From Anisakis pegreffii (lineage: Eukaryota; Nematoda; Chromadorea; Rhabditida; Anisakidae): a stretch of DNA of 64,000 nucleotides. The stretch's first letter is position 1. Every line of letters begins with the position of its first letter. The stretch covers positions 124,001-188,000 of the forward strand of contig JAPYMA010000088.1 in NCBI GenBank assembly GCA_035041965.1, read 5' to 3'. Both the position numbers and the translations under genes were made by a program. Below the pieces are notes generated by a model. The model was not told the DNA's origin. It did no database searches and was given only the letters and a program-made list of their open reading frames with translations. Of this stretch, positions 42,901 through 53,545 are shown one piece after another.

Positions 42901-44380
42901 TGTTCGTTCATCTGTAAGTTTCTGAATTCGCCATTCATTTCAGTTGCATCAAATTTTTTGATCTATTCGAACAAGTATCCTATTTCCTTCAACATAATTC
43001 CACCTCCTTTTGAACACAGTCTTCTTCCTTCGGTATGGGCCTTAGGGTGCCGATAGGACCTCGATAACCGTACTGAAGGATTCACTTGAAAACTGGTCAT
43101 GGGCTCTTGTTTTTTAAAGATGTTTTTTCTTTAAATATGAGCTCTGCTTACTTTAAGGTGCTAGCTGGCAATCCATTCTTGAACGTTGCACTTTACGGTA
43201 TTTTACGTATTTGGGTACCGTTATTTATCATATCGCTCGAAGCAAACGCCAAGTGGTTCGGTCGTCGTGTACTCTTCTTATCATCTCAAGGTAAATGCAA
43301 CAGGTCCTCATCTCGATCCTCCCTCACGTCATCATTTTGTAACAAAAATCCGAATGTTGAATAGATGATCGTTTTCCGAAGCGATATGGCTCAAGGACTG
43401 AGCTGAAAGAGTGCATTTTTTAAGGTTCGACAATGATCTGCTTTCTAATTGTTATCGCGCTGTCGTTCGTGCCACAAACACAATCGGTGTTCGTTCTACG
43501 AACATGTTTCGCGATGTTGGCTGGAATAATCAATTCATCGATATTTTTCACTGTTTACAAACAATACGTTATGGGTGAGTAATTCGTGATTACAATTGAA
43601 ATTTTCTATGGATCAGCTTCTCTGGATAATATTAATGGAAAAGCATTGAAACCTCTGTATTGCATCATGATGGAACCATAGCACTCAACGAAGTTAATTG
43701 TTTCTGAAGTGGGATTTATGTGAATATTATTGACACCTCGATGGTTTATAAACAACAAATTGACCAAACACAAAGCTCTTTTCATGCTTCGGTGGTTTCA
43801 TATATAATAGTTTCATCCGCTTGAGAGTACAATGTACCTCTGCATCTATTAGTATTATTCACGGTGATTCAAATTCAGAACACTGTCAATGACGTATCGA
43901 AATCTGGACTGATTACATTGATGATTAATTCAAAATCGTTTTATTGAATCAAACTTGCATTTTTTAACGATATTTATTTATTCACTCAATAATATTCGTC
44001 AGTTGAAATTATATACAGCAATATTGATCAACAAGACTGTATTTATTGATGAAACATTAATGATCAATCGAATGTCTGGTTTAGAGCTGTATCCAACAGT
44101 TATTCGAGCGATGGCAGTTGGGGTGTTTGGTGTGGTCGAGCGAATCGGTGGAGGACTTGCACCGCAGCTTATCACAGTGAATCATTTGGTATGGTCTCAG
44201 GCGGCAGTTACTGTCACAACAGTTGTCGTCTTCATTTCCCTGCTCTCCGGTTATATGATTCTGCCAGAAACGCGTAACGCCTCAATGCCAGACCTCATTG
44301 AAAGTGTCTCTGAGAAGAGCTGTTCCACCACCAACAAAACTCATAGTGAACAACATTCGATGAAAACGTTCGTCAAATAG
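39926..44380 (+). CDS. SLC22-type (organic ion) major facilitator transporter
   Basis: Eight exons, 39926-40132, 41168-41355, 41697-41913, 42195-42436, 42693-42816, 43158-43290, 43425-43574 and 44085-44380, join in phase into about 518 residues, near the usual length for the family. TM1 follows HYGRYQLF (about 28-35). The extracellular loop carries Cys and an N-glycosylation site. GHIADYYGRKW (124-134) is the MFS signature after TM2, ESPRW (239-243) is the SLC22 hallmark before the central loop, WFGRRV marks the second-half repeat, and ELYPTVIRA (421-429) is the conserved stretch near the end. These carriers move organic cations, anions or carnitine-like solutes across the plasma membrane; the substrate cannot be told here. 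The start could instead be ATG 39,890, and exon 2 could begin in phase at 41,132. Intron 5 has a GC donor (GCAAGT at 42,817). An AATAAA at 44,648 may end the transcript. Confidence 0.9.
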
Positions 44381-44647
44381 AGCGTAATTATGCCTGCGTA
44401 CTACGTTTTCTTGATTGAGAACCCCATGAAAACTAATCTCCTTAAGTTCTTGAAAGCGATTCCTAATTCTATGATGCGAAAGCAGCCGTTCACAAAAGGG
44501 AAGGGAACCGTTGAAGGGTGGCTATTGATTTTTCAAGTTTTCCTAACGGAAATGTGAATATTGTAAGGAAATATGGTATAATGTATCGCTTTACTTCACT
44601 GCCATTCATCGCTGATACATATTCGGATAACAAGAGATGTTTGTATA

Positions 44648-44653
44648 AATAAA
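44648..44653 (+). terminator. Candidate polyadenylation signal of the SLC22-type gene
   Basis: A canonical AATAAA stands 268 bases after the stop codon, before the convergent neighbour begins. Confidence 0.4.
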
Positions 44654-45098
44654 ATATCGATAGCACAGCTGGTATATACACACTGTGAATAGCAAGAATT
44701 GGTCTTTCAGAAAGAAATCATTTCAGAGCGATACATCAAAAGTTTTCAGAGATGAACATTTACAGCAGTCAGTGAAGTCACCCGAATTATGAGTAACCGG
44801 ACTGAGCTTTCACATACTGTGCTCTCATATCAATTGCTTTCTCCACAATCCGTTCCAGGAGAAATTCGCTGATTTTCAAATGTGTAACGTTGGAATACTA
44901 TACGAAAACGAATATGAACTCTGATGGATAGGATTGGTCCACCAAAAAAGAATTTTATTCTAAAGATAAAAGAGGATGCGAATAAGTGAGCGGCATGAAT
45001 AACAAATGAAAGATAACACCATAAGCGTGCGTGTTTCTATAGTACAACCCAATTTTATTATTGTTTCCCCAATATGAATGCACAATCATCGAGTCGGT

Positions 45099-45104
45099 TT
45101 TATT
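45099..45104 (-). terminator. Candidate polyadenylation signal of the four-helix membrane gene
   Basis: AATAAA on the minus strand lies 92 bases past the stop at 45,196. A second copy is at 45,054-45,059. Confidence 0.4.
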
Positions 45105-45195
45105 TAAATCCTTTCAGCTGAATTGTTTGTCGTTCGATTATTTGTTTTCGTTTGTTTCCAGTAGGATGGATTCTCATGAAAACTGAGTCGAATTA

Positions 45196-46315
45196 CTACT
45201 TGAAGCCATCCAAATCATTGACAACCTCCAATTCATCAACACTTGCACCGTAAATGGTGTGCGGTGTTTGAAAAACACTTTCGAGATTGAACGTAAACGA
45301 ATTCTCGCGATCTTTGAGGAATTCACGGAAACGATAAACGATATCCAATGACCAAACTTCCATGAGCAGCGTCGTGCATTGGAACAACACAATGAGTATT
45401 GTGAATGCTTGCAGATCTGAAAATTATTGCAATTGCACTTTAAATTTGCACATTTCTGATGGTTTCACGTTCCAGACCAAGCGTCTCTTGAAGACTTGCC
45501 TGCCCTCTTACTAGGTTTCCTCTAAAAAACCTTTCCTTCTCAGCTCTCAGCCAGTTGCACAAAGATTGTTATTTTTCAGCTCTCAGCTAGTTCAAAAGGC
45601 AATTTTTCTGAGGAGGAGACAATAATTTCTTGCCTGGATGCCAGTTTCGATAACAATGGTGTTATTTGATTTTCGAAATTTTGATATGGATAAGAAATTA
45701 TTCAACAGACCGCTGATAGCGTTTGGATTTGTGCTGATATTAGTATCAATTCCAGCCATCTCTTCAGCCAATTCGGGCAGCATTTTGCTTGATATCGCAA
45801 GTCCAACTATGAACACGACTATCGATAAAACGGTCAACAGAATCGCGACCACCTGATTCATACATCTTTGATTAGTATCGTATAAGTGATAATTAAATGT
45901 ATTCGTACAATCCTACACGAACGCACTGTCTCCGAAATTTAATGTAAGATTCATATGAATCTATTAAGTGATCATAGGAGCAACTTTCGAAATTCTCAAT
46001 CTTCGTTTTTGTTGTTGCTCTTTGACAGTGATTATATATGATATAGTTCAGGAATGCAATAATTTGGAGGTTTCATAGGTGAATTGGGGTACAAATAACG
46101 AAATTAACCTGAAAAATAAGGTACGGCAGGATAAAATCACGTTTCTCTTTGAAAACCCCGTAAACAAGACAACCAAATATGGCCATTGCAAATGCGAACG
46201 ATGTCCACGAATAGACCGCAATCGCACTGCCTCGTGTCGTTGCGAGTATTACGTTGCACACCGCTACACCGATACACGCCAATGAAACCATACGTGCAGC
46301 GATCTTAATTGACAT
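45196..46315 (-). CDS. Small four-helix membrane protein, family not identified
   Basis: Exons are 46315-46109, 45852-45711 and 45416-45196, giving about 189 residues. Four hydrophobic segments can be seen near residues 8-28, 36-54, 62-88 (spanning the first splice join at Gln69/Val70) and 119-138. The loop between TM3 and TM4 is acidic with an N-glycosylation-type site. The cytoplasmic C-terminus is polar, with a TIYGASVDELE stretch. The arrangement and the LPYLIFQ segment before TM3 recall small tetraspan proteins of the LAPTM/DUF4728-like kind common in invertebrates, but that is only resemblance. The exon 2 donor (GTCTGT) was chosen because it alone restores phase; a GC donor (GCAAGA) just downstream would not. 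The gene is convergent with the SLC22-type gene, about 0.8 kb away. Confidence 0.65.
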
Positions 46316-49300
46316 TTTTTAGTTCACGATGCCTTAAACTCAATTCGGTACTTCAGTCGTTTATTGGGGGACTTAGGGTGTAGGTTTTGTGTTGTAACAT
46401 GTACAGCATTGGTACATGACACATCAGTTCTTGTACCGAAACTATCAATACAAAATACAGTGATCTTAAAGTTGCATTAATCCACGTTGTCAAAATCACT
46501 GTAAGTTATCGATCGTTGAGCATTCGGTCGTATGTTCGAGTTCAAATCGAACTTGAACAACGAAATGCATCTACTTCTAGAGGAACTGTTTCAATTCAAT
46601 TGTCAGTGGTATTGGGAACAGTGTGAGCTTTTGCTTAACTTTTGGCTCTTATCAATTCAAAGCTGACAATTTATGATGAACGTATGAGATTTCTGCTTAT
46701 TATCAGGGCAGATTTAGTGATCGGTTGGGCTTTAAAAAGCATTTCAATAAAACTTCATCTGGATGCTATGAACTGTAAGTTCGAGGATTGATGCAGTATC
46801 AGAAAACAACCTTTAAGTGTATCATCGCGCAACAAGTTTGGTACTTCGGATCATTTTGATCGAACACCTGTGGTGGCGGCATTCTGAAACGATCCTTCTT
46901 AGAAATTCGTTCGTTTGTTCAACAATCAAATGTAAAACGATCAACTCTCACATAACAATCATGAACGTCACAAGTTGATAAGCATCTGATGATATATTAA
47001 ATTTCGCTGCGTTTTTTTTGAAAAGTTTCAATAAAAATAGTCCAAACCATACGGGTTCGATGCGTTAATCAACGAATTCCGCTGGCTCATTTGCATTAAT
47101 GTCGGACACGATGCGATAACGATGTGCTGATGAATTCAAGTGAGATATATAGAAGATCTTACGGTGTTGTAAAGTTCTGTTTCTGCGCTCGGGAAAGGAA
47201 TGACCAAATTGGACAACAATCATCGGAGTTGTTCGAAGATGGTTCACGACGATACCTCTTCCACAAAATAAACAAAATCGTACAGGAACACATCGGTTCC
47301 TGAAGTATTCTCATTGGTCACTCTCACCCATCAGCACATCAGCATCTCCATCAAAGGCAACAATTATTATAGATCAGTGCTTCTCACTTTCATATTCTTC
47401 ATGCTCCTCATGGCACATTGCTATTCCCTCCTTCTCTCATGAAGCAATCTGTTTAACCGTACTTCCTCCTGTTTTTGAATTCTATTACTACTCAGCGAAA
47501 AATCAAGAATTTATTCATTTGTTGAGAAATTTGCTGCCATGAATTCGTTAGATGTACCGAACCTATCAATTTTCCATCAGCAAATAGAATTTCGAACACA
47601 TTTTTGAATAAGTATGAACAATCGTGCAAATAGAATCCGTTGAAAATCCGTTGAAAACTCTCCAATTCCACTTTGTATCCTAAGGATCTCTTAGGGTGGG
47701 GGAGCGGAAATTTCTACTTTCTGAACCACTGTTATAGAGTATTAATTATTTCCTTACACGAGAATTGATGGATAACATCTTATTGATGTTAACACTAGTT
47801 TTGTTACTGTTTTTACTGTATTTCTTGTAGAAAGCAGGAAGATAACAATGACTCATTTGGAACGGATTAAGTAATTGAATCGACTGTGTGATAATATGGT
47901 CAATGGAATTCTTTATAAGATCGTTCCAAAAATCTATCATTTGAGTAGATTTCAAACTGCATGATGGCATAACCACGAGAGACGAATTATCACAGAACTT
48001 CACGCATTCGAAGCTGTCAAATGACAAAAATCTCGCTTTTGGTTTTTCAACAATTTTGGTGTCTAACATAAGCAATAGCTGTGATATTGCGATAATGCGC
48101 TAATCAAGACAATGCCTCATCACGCTGCTCCTAACTAGTACAAATCGTTCATGCAACAAGGCAAGCCTCAAGTTCAACCTTTCATGATAACCAATTCTTC
48201 CACCTCAATCGATTCTAAGAGCGACTTCTAGTTTTGAAAACATCTCTGATTCCACACAGTCAAACGATAATATTTTCAAACGGTTTAATCAGATTCATCC
48301 ACACAATTATGAGCAACACGATAACGAACTTGCGTATTTGTTCAGAGAAAAAATGTCCACCAAATGTTACACGACGAGAAAGTATTCGTAATAGAGCAGG
48401 AAATTCAACACAGAAAATTAAGCGAATATTCGCTTGAATAAGGCTCATGCCTAGTCTCAAAGGCCTGATTTTAGAAACGGTTTTAGTCGCAGGCTTCTGC
48501 TTACGCTCAGATTTCGCGGATTTGCTCACAACCTGAGATGAGTGAAGATAATAAGCGTATGAGTTTCAGAAGTTGTCAGCAACAACAAAGCAAGCGCACT
48601 CCAACCAAAACCGTTTATTAGCCACCTCATTCAGTATACGCAGTCAGAATGACAAACTGTTTGATATGTGAGCTTGTGAAGCACCTGCTCCTTGAGCAAA
48701 TATTCATTTATTGATGCCATTCAGTCATTTCACTTCGTCAATGATTTTCTATAAGCGCATCAACCCAATGTATGCCAACTCTGCATTCCACACAAATAAA
48801 ACCGATCGATCCTTCGTGATGTTCTCACTGTGTTTGTGATCACTAATCTCGGAATATCGAATGTAGTTGATAAGACTGATGATGTTAATAAATTGATAGC
48901 TCCCTTCCGAATGAGACGCATAGAGGAGAATTCAGTCAAATAATTTGGTTCGAATATATGTGTTCACCTAATCACATAATTATTTGTCCACAGCGAGTGT
49001 ATGCAACGATCGTAGAAGCAATTCTCCTTACATGACGAGATGTATGTATTTCCTTAAAGCCATCTGAACTATTGCAGTGCCGCTCATTCGTATCAATTGT
49101 ATCACTATAGATTAATGTATACATTACTATACCTCTACAGGTTACCAGGGGTTACCATCTTTATGCTGCTAGTCAATTGTGTGCGTCTCTTATTGTGAGC
49201 ATCTGTAAAATTCAATTCAAACCAAAACACCTTCCTACACCAAGTTTTCATTAAATCAGTGACCTCTCAGAATGTATTTCTTGCGATTTAGTGGAACGGA

Positions 49301-50165
49301 TATGTTGTGCATAAATCCTATTCTGGTTCTTGTTATCACTGTGTTAATTAACTCACAATCATTAAGTTCAGCATTCTCAACAATATTCTACTTATCTATC
49401 ACACAACCAATTCCTATCTGATCACCCGTTTACTGAGGTTGTTTTGTTGTAATTTGTGTTGCAGTTGGTAATTTCAGGTATTCCTCATGAATTCATATTC
49501 AGTCAGCACTGTTGATTTTAACGAATCTGATTTCTGGAGCTCAGCCTACATTTCGAAGATTAGATGGATGGCTCATAACTTTTCTTCACTAAGCCTCTTT
49601 CCTGTTCATGTATAATTTGTCTCATCACCACATTCAGTGTGTATTTGCCAATCCGTACCACTGGATGCAATCATTCAAATAACGCTTCATTTAGCACATC
49701 CCACTTGTAAGATGCTAAGCAATATTCATGTGATCGCATTTGATGAGCTGTATACTGTCTACGTGAATGAATAGAATAATAGAGTCCGTATCACATATTT
49801 CCATTCCTCCGGATCACACTATTCCGTTTCGTCAAACACAACCAATTCGACGATCCGTCTGCGTATAACCTCACCTCTTTACTCAACTGATATCCATTGG
49901 TACGCTGATAGTCTAGACCTCACGTCAACGGTCTATACTTCTGAACACTCATCTAGCTTTATGAATGCCCATAGATTTACGTAGCGCATCCACTGGCACT
50001 CACATTCGATCTGTGTATGCCAATATAAGGCAAATGTGAACAGTTCATATGCTAAGATTGTAACGTGCAATACCCAATATCTGCATCGCAGCTAAATTTC
50101 TCTGAACTTATCTGTACAAAATCTCACCATTACCTGCCACAACAACTCTTGAAGCATTGAAATCG
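46316..50165. other. Gene-poor spacer
   Basis: No gene, RNA or large repeat could be supported. It contains a near-palindrome at about 46,536-46,560 (GTTCGAGTTC facing GAACTTGAAC) and an AGCCTnAG-type repeat patch near 48,437-48,530. Confidence 0.4.
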
Positions 50166-50172
50166 ACGGATA

Positions 50173-50800
50173 ATGTCGACTCTTTGCCGACTCTTCCATC
50201 CTAATGTGGTAGCAACACGTGAAAAAACATTTATTCAGCTTTGCGCTGCGGCGCTTTCATATTTTGAAATTTTGTCCAATCTCCGTCTAAGCACAAGTTT
50301 GAACCCCCTAACGTTAAGCTCGACCCTATCTGATGATGCCCAGTCTGTCTCGATGGTTCCTCACGGGCCTGAACGAACATTACGATACTGTCTCATTCCC
50401 GAAACGCAGCCGAATTATACCGAACAGTGCCCTCTCCGATATCCGCAGCGCAACAGCATCAAAAACACAATATTAAGCAACGTAGGTATACGCTATTAGG
50501 AGAATGCACGATTAAACGGAACAATACAGTAACAAATCATGATGAACATCAAAGAACCACAACAGATCAACAACAAATCAAAACAACGAAAATAAAAATG
50601 CATGATGAAGAACAACAAACAACAAAACAACAACGAAATAAAACATCAAGCAACAACAAATTAAATATTCCCCTGCATACGACATTTCATTGATTGGATT
50701 AACCGAGTACTTCAAAGCGGAACAGCACGAACAAATTCTGAAGATTTGTCGTGAGGCTGGCTTCCTAGAAGCATCGTACCACACCCAACGATTCTTCTAA
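50173..50800 (+). pseudogene. Coding-like fragment of unknown family
   Basis: An open frame from 50,173 to 50,499 ends just before a CAA-rich tract. In a different frame a further segment, about 50,660-50,800, translates to a strongly protein-like stretch containing EYFKAEQHEQILKICREAGF and stops at 50,800. The frame shift between the parts, the missing splice signals and the glutamine-rich simple sequence between them suggest a decayed gene or terminal exon. I do not recognise the family. Confidence 0.3.
50527..50662. repeat. CAA/AAC-rich low-complexity tract
   Basis: Nearly all bases are A or C in CAA and AAC triplets. The tract separates the two coding-like parts of the fragment described here. 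Confidence 0.8.
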
Positions 50801-51159
50801 TCCACAATCGCACAGTCCATATTTGTCCACCATTCAGGTTAACTTATGATGTCATCTATAGCTATTCAAGGCTTTCAACTAATCTACACAACGGCTCTTT
50901 CATAATTCTTATCTCAGCGCTGTCACTTTTAGTGAACTGGTATTTTAAGAAAAAGATATCTTAAAAGAGTCTCGCTTTCAATGTCCACAACTCGATTTAT
51001 TCCAAGCCTAAAAGAACCTGTGCTGGTAGCCAAGATAGAAGTGTAGATTTCATGCATAAGCCAAACCGAAGCTACCCAGTACAGCCTTAAGTACAAGCTC
51101 TCGGAAATGATGAATTATTAAAAGCAGAGGTGATGACTTTCAAATTTGGTGGTAACTGA

Positions 51160-52895
51160 ATATCTTCCTTGTAAAAAACTGAAGAACCAGCAAAACTTCT
51201 TATCCCATTGGAATGGATTGCTTGAATTTGTAACGTATCTTATCATCACTAATGACGGACAATAACTGCACTGGCCAGGGACATAAGGATATCATCATAG
51301 AATTGTATGAATGCCATCATGACACTAGCTAATAGATAAGCTTCGGCGAGTAACCACAAACACCTGAGACTTCGAGTCACCAGTCAGCGACTCGACTCTA
51401 CCGGATGAGTGGTCCAGGCGAACTTTCCAGACCTACCGCTAACTTCATAAGGCTATTCATACCCTACGCTCGGTAAACTCAATTTTTAGGGAATATTTTC
51501 TTCTTTTGATATGCCAGTACAGCCATTATCAACACCTGAGGTTAGCTCTCCCACCAACTAACTAATACGTTATTTTCAATGCGATAACTTTAGACCATTC
51601 GAGTGGATTGTATGAGGTTATCGAGTATCTTAGTAGCACAAGTGATGAATGATAACTACACTGGCAAGGGAAATAAGGATATCATCATAGAATTGTATGA
51701 ATGCCATCATGACACTAGCTAATAGATAAGCTTCGGCGAGTAACCACAAACACCTGAGACTTCGAGTCACCAGTCAGCGACTCGACTCTACAGGATGAGT
51801 GGTCCAGGCGAACTTTCCAGACCTACCGCTAACTTCATAAGGCGATTCATACCCTACGTTAGTGATACTCAATTTTTAGGGAATATTTTCTTCTTTTGAT
51901 ATGCCAGTACAGCCATTATCAACACCTGAGGTTAGCTCTCCCACCAACTAACTAATACGTTATTTTCAATGCGATAACTTTAGACCATTCGAGTGGATTG
52001 TATGAGGTTATCGAGTATCTTAGTAGCACAAGTGATGAATGATAACTACACTGGCAAGGGAAATAAGGATATCATCATAGAATTGTATGAATGCCATCAT
52101 GACACTAGCTAATAGATAAGCTTCGGCGAGTAACCACAAACACCTGAGACTTCGAGTCACCAGTCAGCGACTCGACTCTACAGGATGAGTGGTCCAGGCG
52201 AACTTTCCAGACCTACCGCTAACTTCATAAGGCGATTCATACCCTACGTTAGTGATACTCAATTTTTAGGGAATATTTTCTTCTTTTGATATGCCAGTAC
52301 AGCCATTATCAACACCTGAGGTTAGCTCTCCCACCAACTAACTAATACGTTATTTTCAATGCGATAACTTTAGACCATTCGAGTGGATTGTATGAGGTTA
52401 TCGAGTATCTTAGTAGCACAAGTGATGAATGATAACTACACTGGCAAGGGAAATAAGGATATCATCATAGAATTGTATGAATGCCATCATGACACTAGCT
52501 AATAGATAAGCTTCGGCGAGTAACCACAAACATCTGAGACTTCGAGTCACCAGTCAGCGACTCGATTCTACCGGATGAGTGGTCCAGGCGAACTTTCCAG
52601 ACCTACCGCTAACTTCATAAGGCTATTCATACCCTACGTTCGGTAAACTCAATTTTTTAGGGATTTTTTTCTTTCATGCGCCAGTTTAGCTATTCAGAAA
52701 AAAAAACTGAAGAACCCATAATGCCTCTCCTCTCATTCGAATGGATTTCCTAAAGTTATCAAGTACCTTATTAGCACCTATGACGGACAATAACTGCACT
52801 GGCATGGGAGGTAAGGATGATGTCATAGAATTTTATGAATGCCATCATGACACTAGCTAATAGATAAGCTTCGGCGAGTAACCACAAACACCTGA
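51160..52895 (+). repeat. 390-bp satellite array with diverged edges
   Basis: A unit marked by ATCATCATAG recurs at 51,291, 51,681, 52,071 and 52,461, exactly 390 bases each time. The two middle units appear identical. The first and last carry shared differences, and the flanks (about 51,165-51,290 and 52,700-52,815) share an AAAACTGAAGAACC start and a GACGGACAATAACTGCACTGG segment absent from the inner units. The last step is about 356 bases. This suggests an older unit at both edges and a recently homogenised core. Confidence 0.95.
51319..51390 (+). ncRNA. tRNA-Arg-like (SINE-type) segment inside the satellite unit
   Basis: TAGCTAATAGATAAG at 51,326-51,340 closely resembles the D-arm/A-box of eukaryotic tRNA-Arg (TGGCCTAATGGATAAGG). 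A TTCGAGTC core at 51,371-51,378 stands where the T-loop/B-box belongs; the distance of 45 bases matches the 46 between tRNA positions 8 and 54. The acceptor and T stems do not pair properly, so this is not a working tRNA. It could be the decayed head of a tRNA-derived SINE that became a satellite. It recurs in each unit. Confidence 0.4.
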
Positions 52896-53389
52896 GAGAT
52901 TTCCCTTCACAATGCATTTAGCAACATTGAAACTGAATGAAATGATTTCATGTGTGCAGCCAATGGTCAACCCGATGACAATTCTTACCTGTTAAGGGAA
53001 AGAGCGCACGGTGGGTCCGGGAACCCCCGTTACCTGAGCAAATGCCCGAAGACACTACTCAGGCCAACTCACGCGCAATCCTTATCCCCGGTCAAATCGG
53101 CGCCTTTCCCGGGCCGGGAACGCCCGTCATATGTTCCAAAGAATGAATGCTAGTGATACTCGGGTAAATATCGCTAGCATATTTTGAGTTGTTTCTCCCC
53201 GATTCGCCGAGACTACCGGTAGGCGGGGAACGCCTCTCGCATTTACCTAAACCTAGCCCCACTTGTTGGCAGCTCGACGGGTTGGGAACACCCACGCGAA
53301 CGAAATGTGCAATTTTGATATGACCATTGGCTACATGTAATTTATCATTACAACATCAGTCTATCACTAAATAACACTACGAGGGAGGT
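52896..53389. mobile_element. Insertion interrupting a satellite copy
   Basis: The satellite sequence stops after CCTGAGA at about 52,895 and resumes at TTCGAGTCAC at about 53,390, so about 490 bases were inserted within the tRNA-like part. The insert contains the GC-rich element with terminal inverted repeats at 52,956-53,334 plus flanking AT-rich sequence. Target-site duplications were not clear. Confidence 0.65.
52956..53334. mobile_element. MITE-like element with GC-rich hairpin motifs
   Basis: GCAGCCAATGGTCA at 52,956-52,969 is repeated inverted at 53,321-53,334 with one mismatch, giving terminal inverted repeats around about 380 bases. The interior is much richer in GC than the window. 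It carries four variants of a G-run, GGGAAC, C-run motif at about 53,011, 53,111, 53,219 and 53,279, each able to fold on itself. There is no transposase frame, so if mobile it is non-autonomous. Confidence 0.6.
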
Positions 53390-53545
53390 TTTCGAGTCAC
53401 TCATGTAGCAACCCGACTCTGCAGGATGAGTGGTCCAGGCGAACTTTCCAGACCTACCGCTAACTCCATGAGGCGATTCATACCCTACGTTCGTGAAACT
53501 CAATTTTACAAGGATAGTTTTCTTTATTCATATGCCAGTGCGGCT
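53390..53545 (+). repeat. Right remnant of the interrupted satellite copy
   Basis: The sequence resumes the 390-bp unit from TTCGAGTCAC through GGATGAGTGGTCCAGGCG and CATACCCTACG to the TTTTCTT run, with scattered changes. The block around GGTCCAGGCGAACTTTCC is the best-preserved part of this otherwise diverged copy. Confidence 0.85.

Noticed and set aside
51360..51450. Hammerhead ribozyme in the satellite (GGATGAG...GCGAAC)
   Set aside because: Tandem satellites often carry hammerheads and GATGAG looked suggestive, but the required CTGANGA and GAAA core boxes are absent on both strands.
51160..52895. Spliced-leader RNA or 5S rRNA repeat
   Set aside because: The unit contains neither the nematode spliced-leader sequence nor recognisable 5S rRNA blocks.
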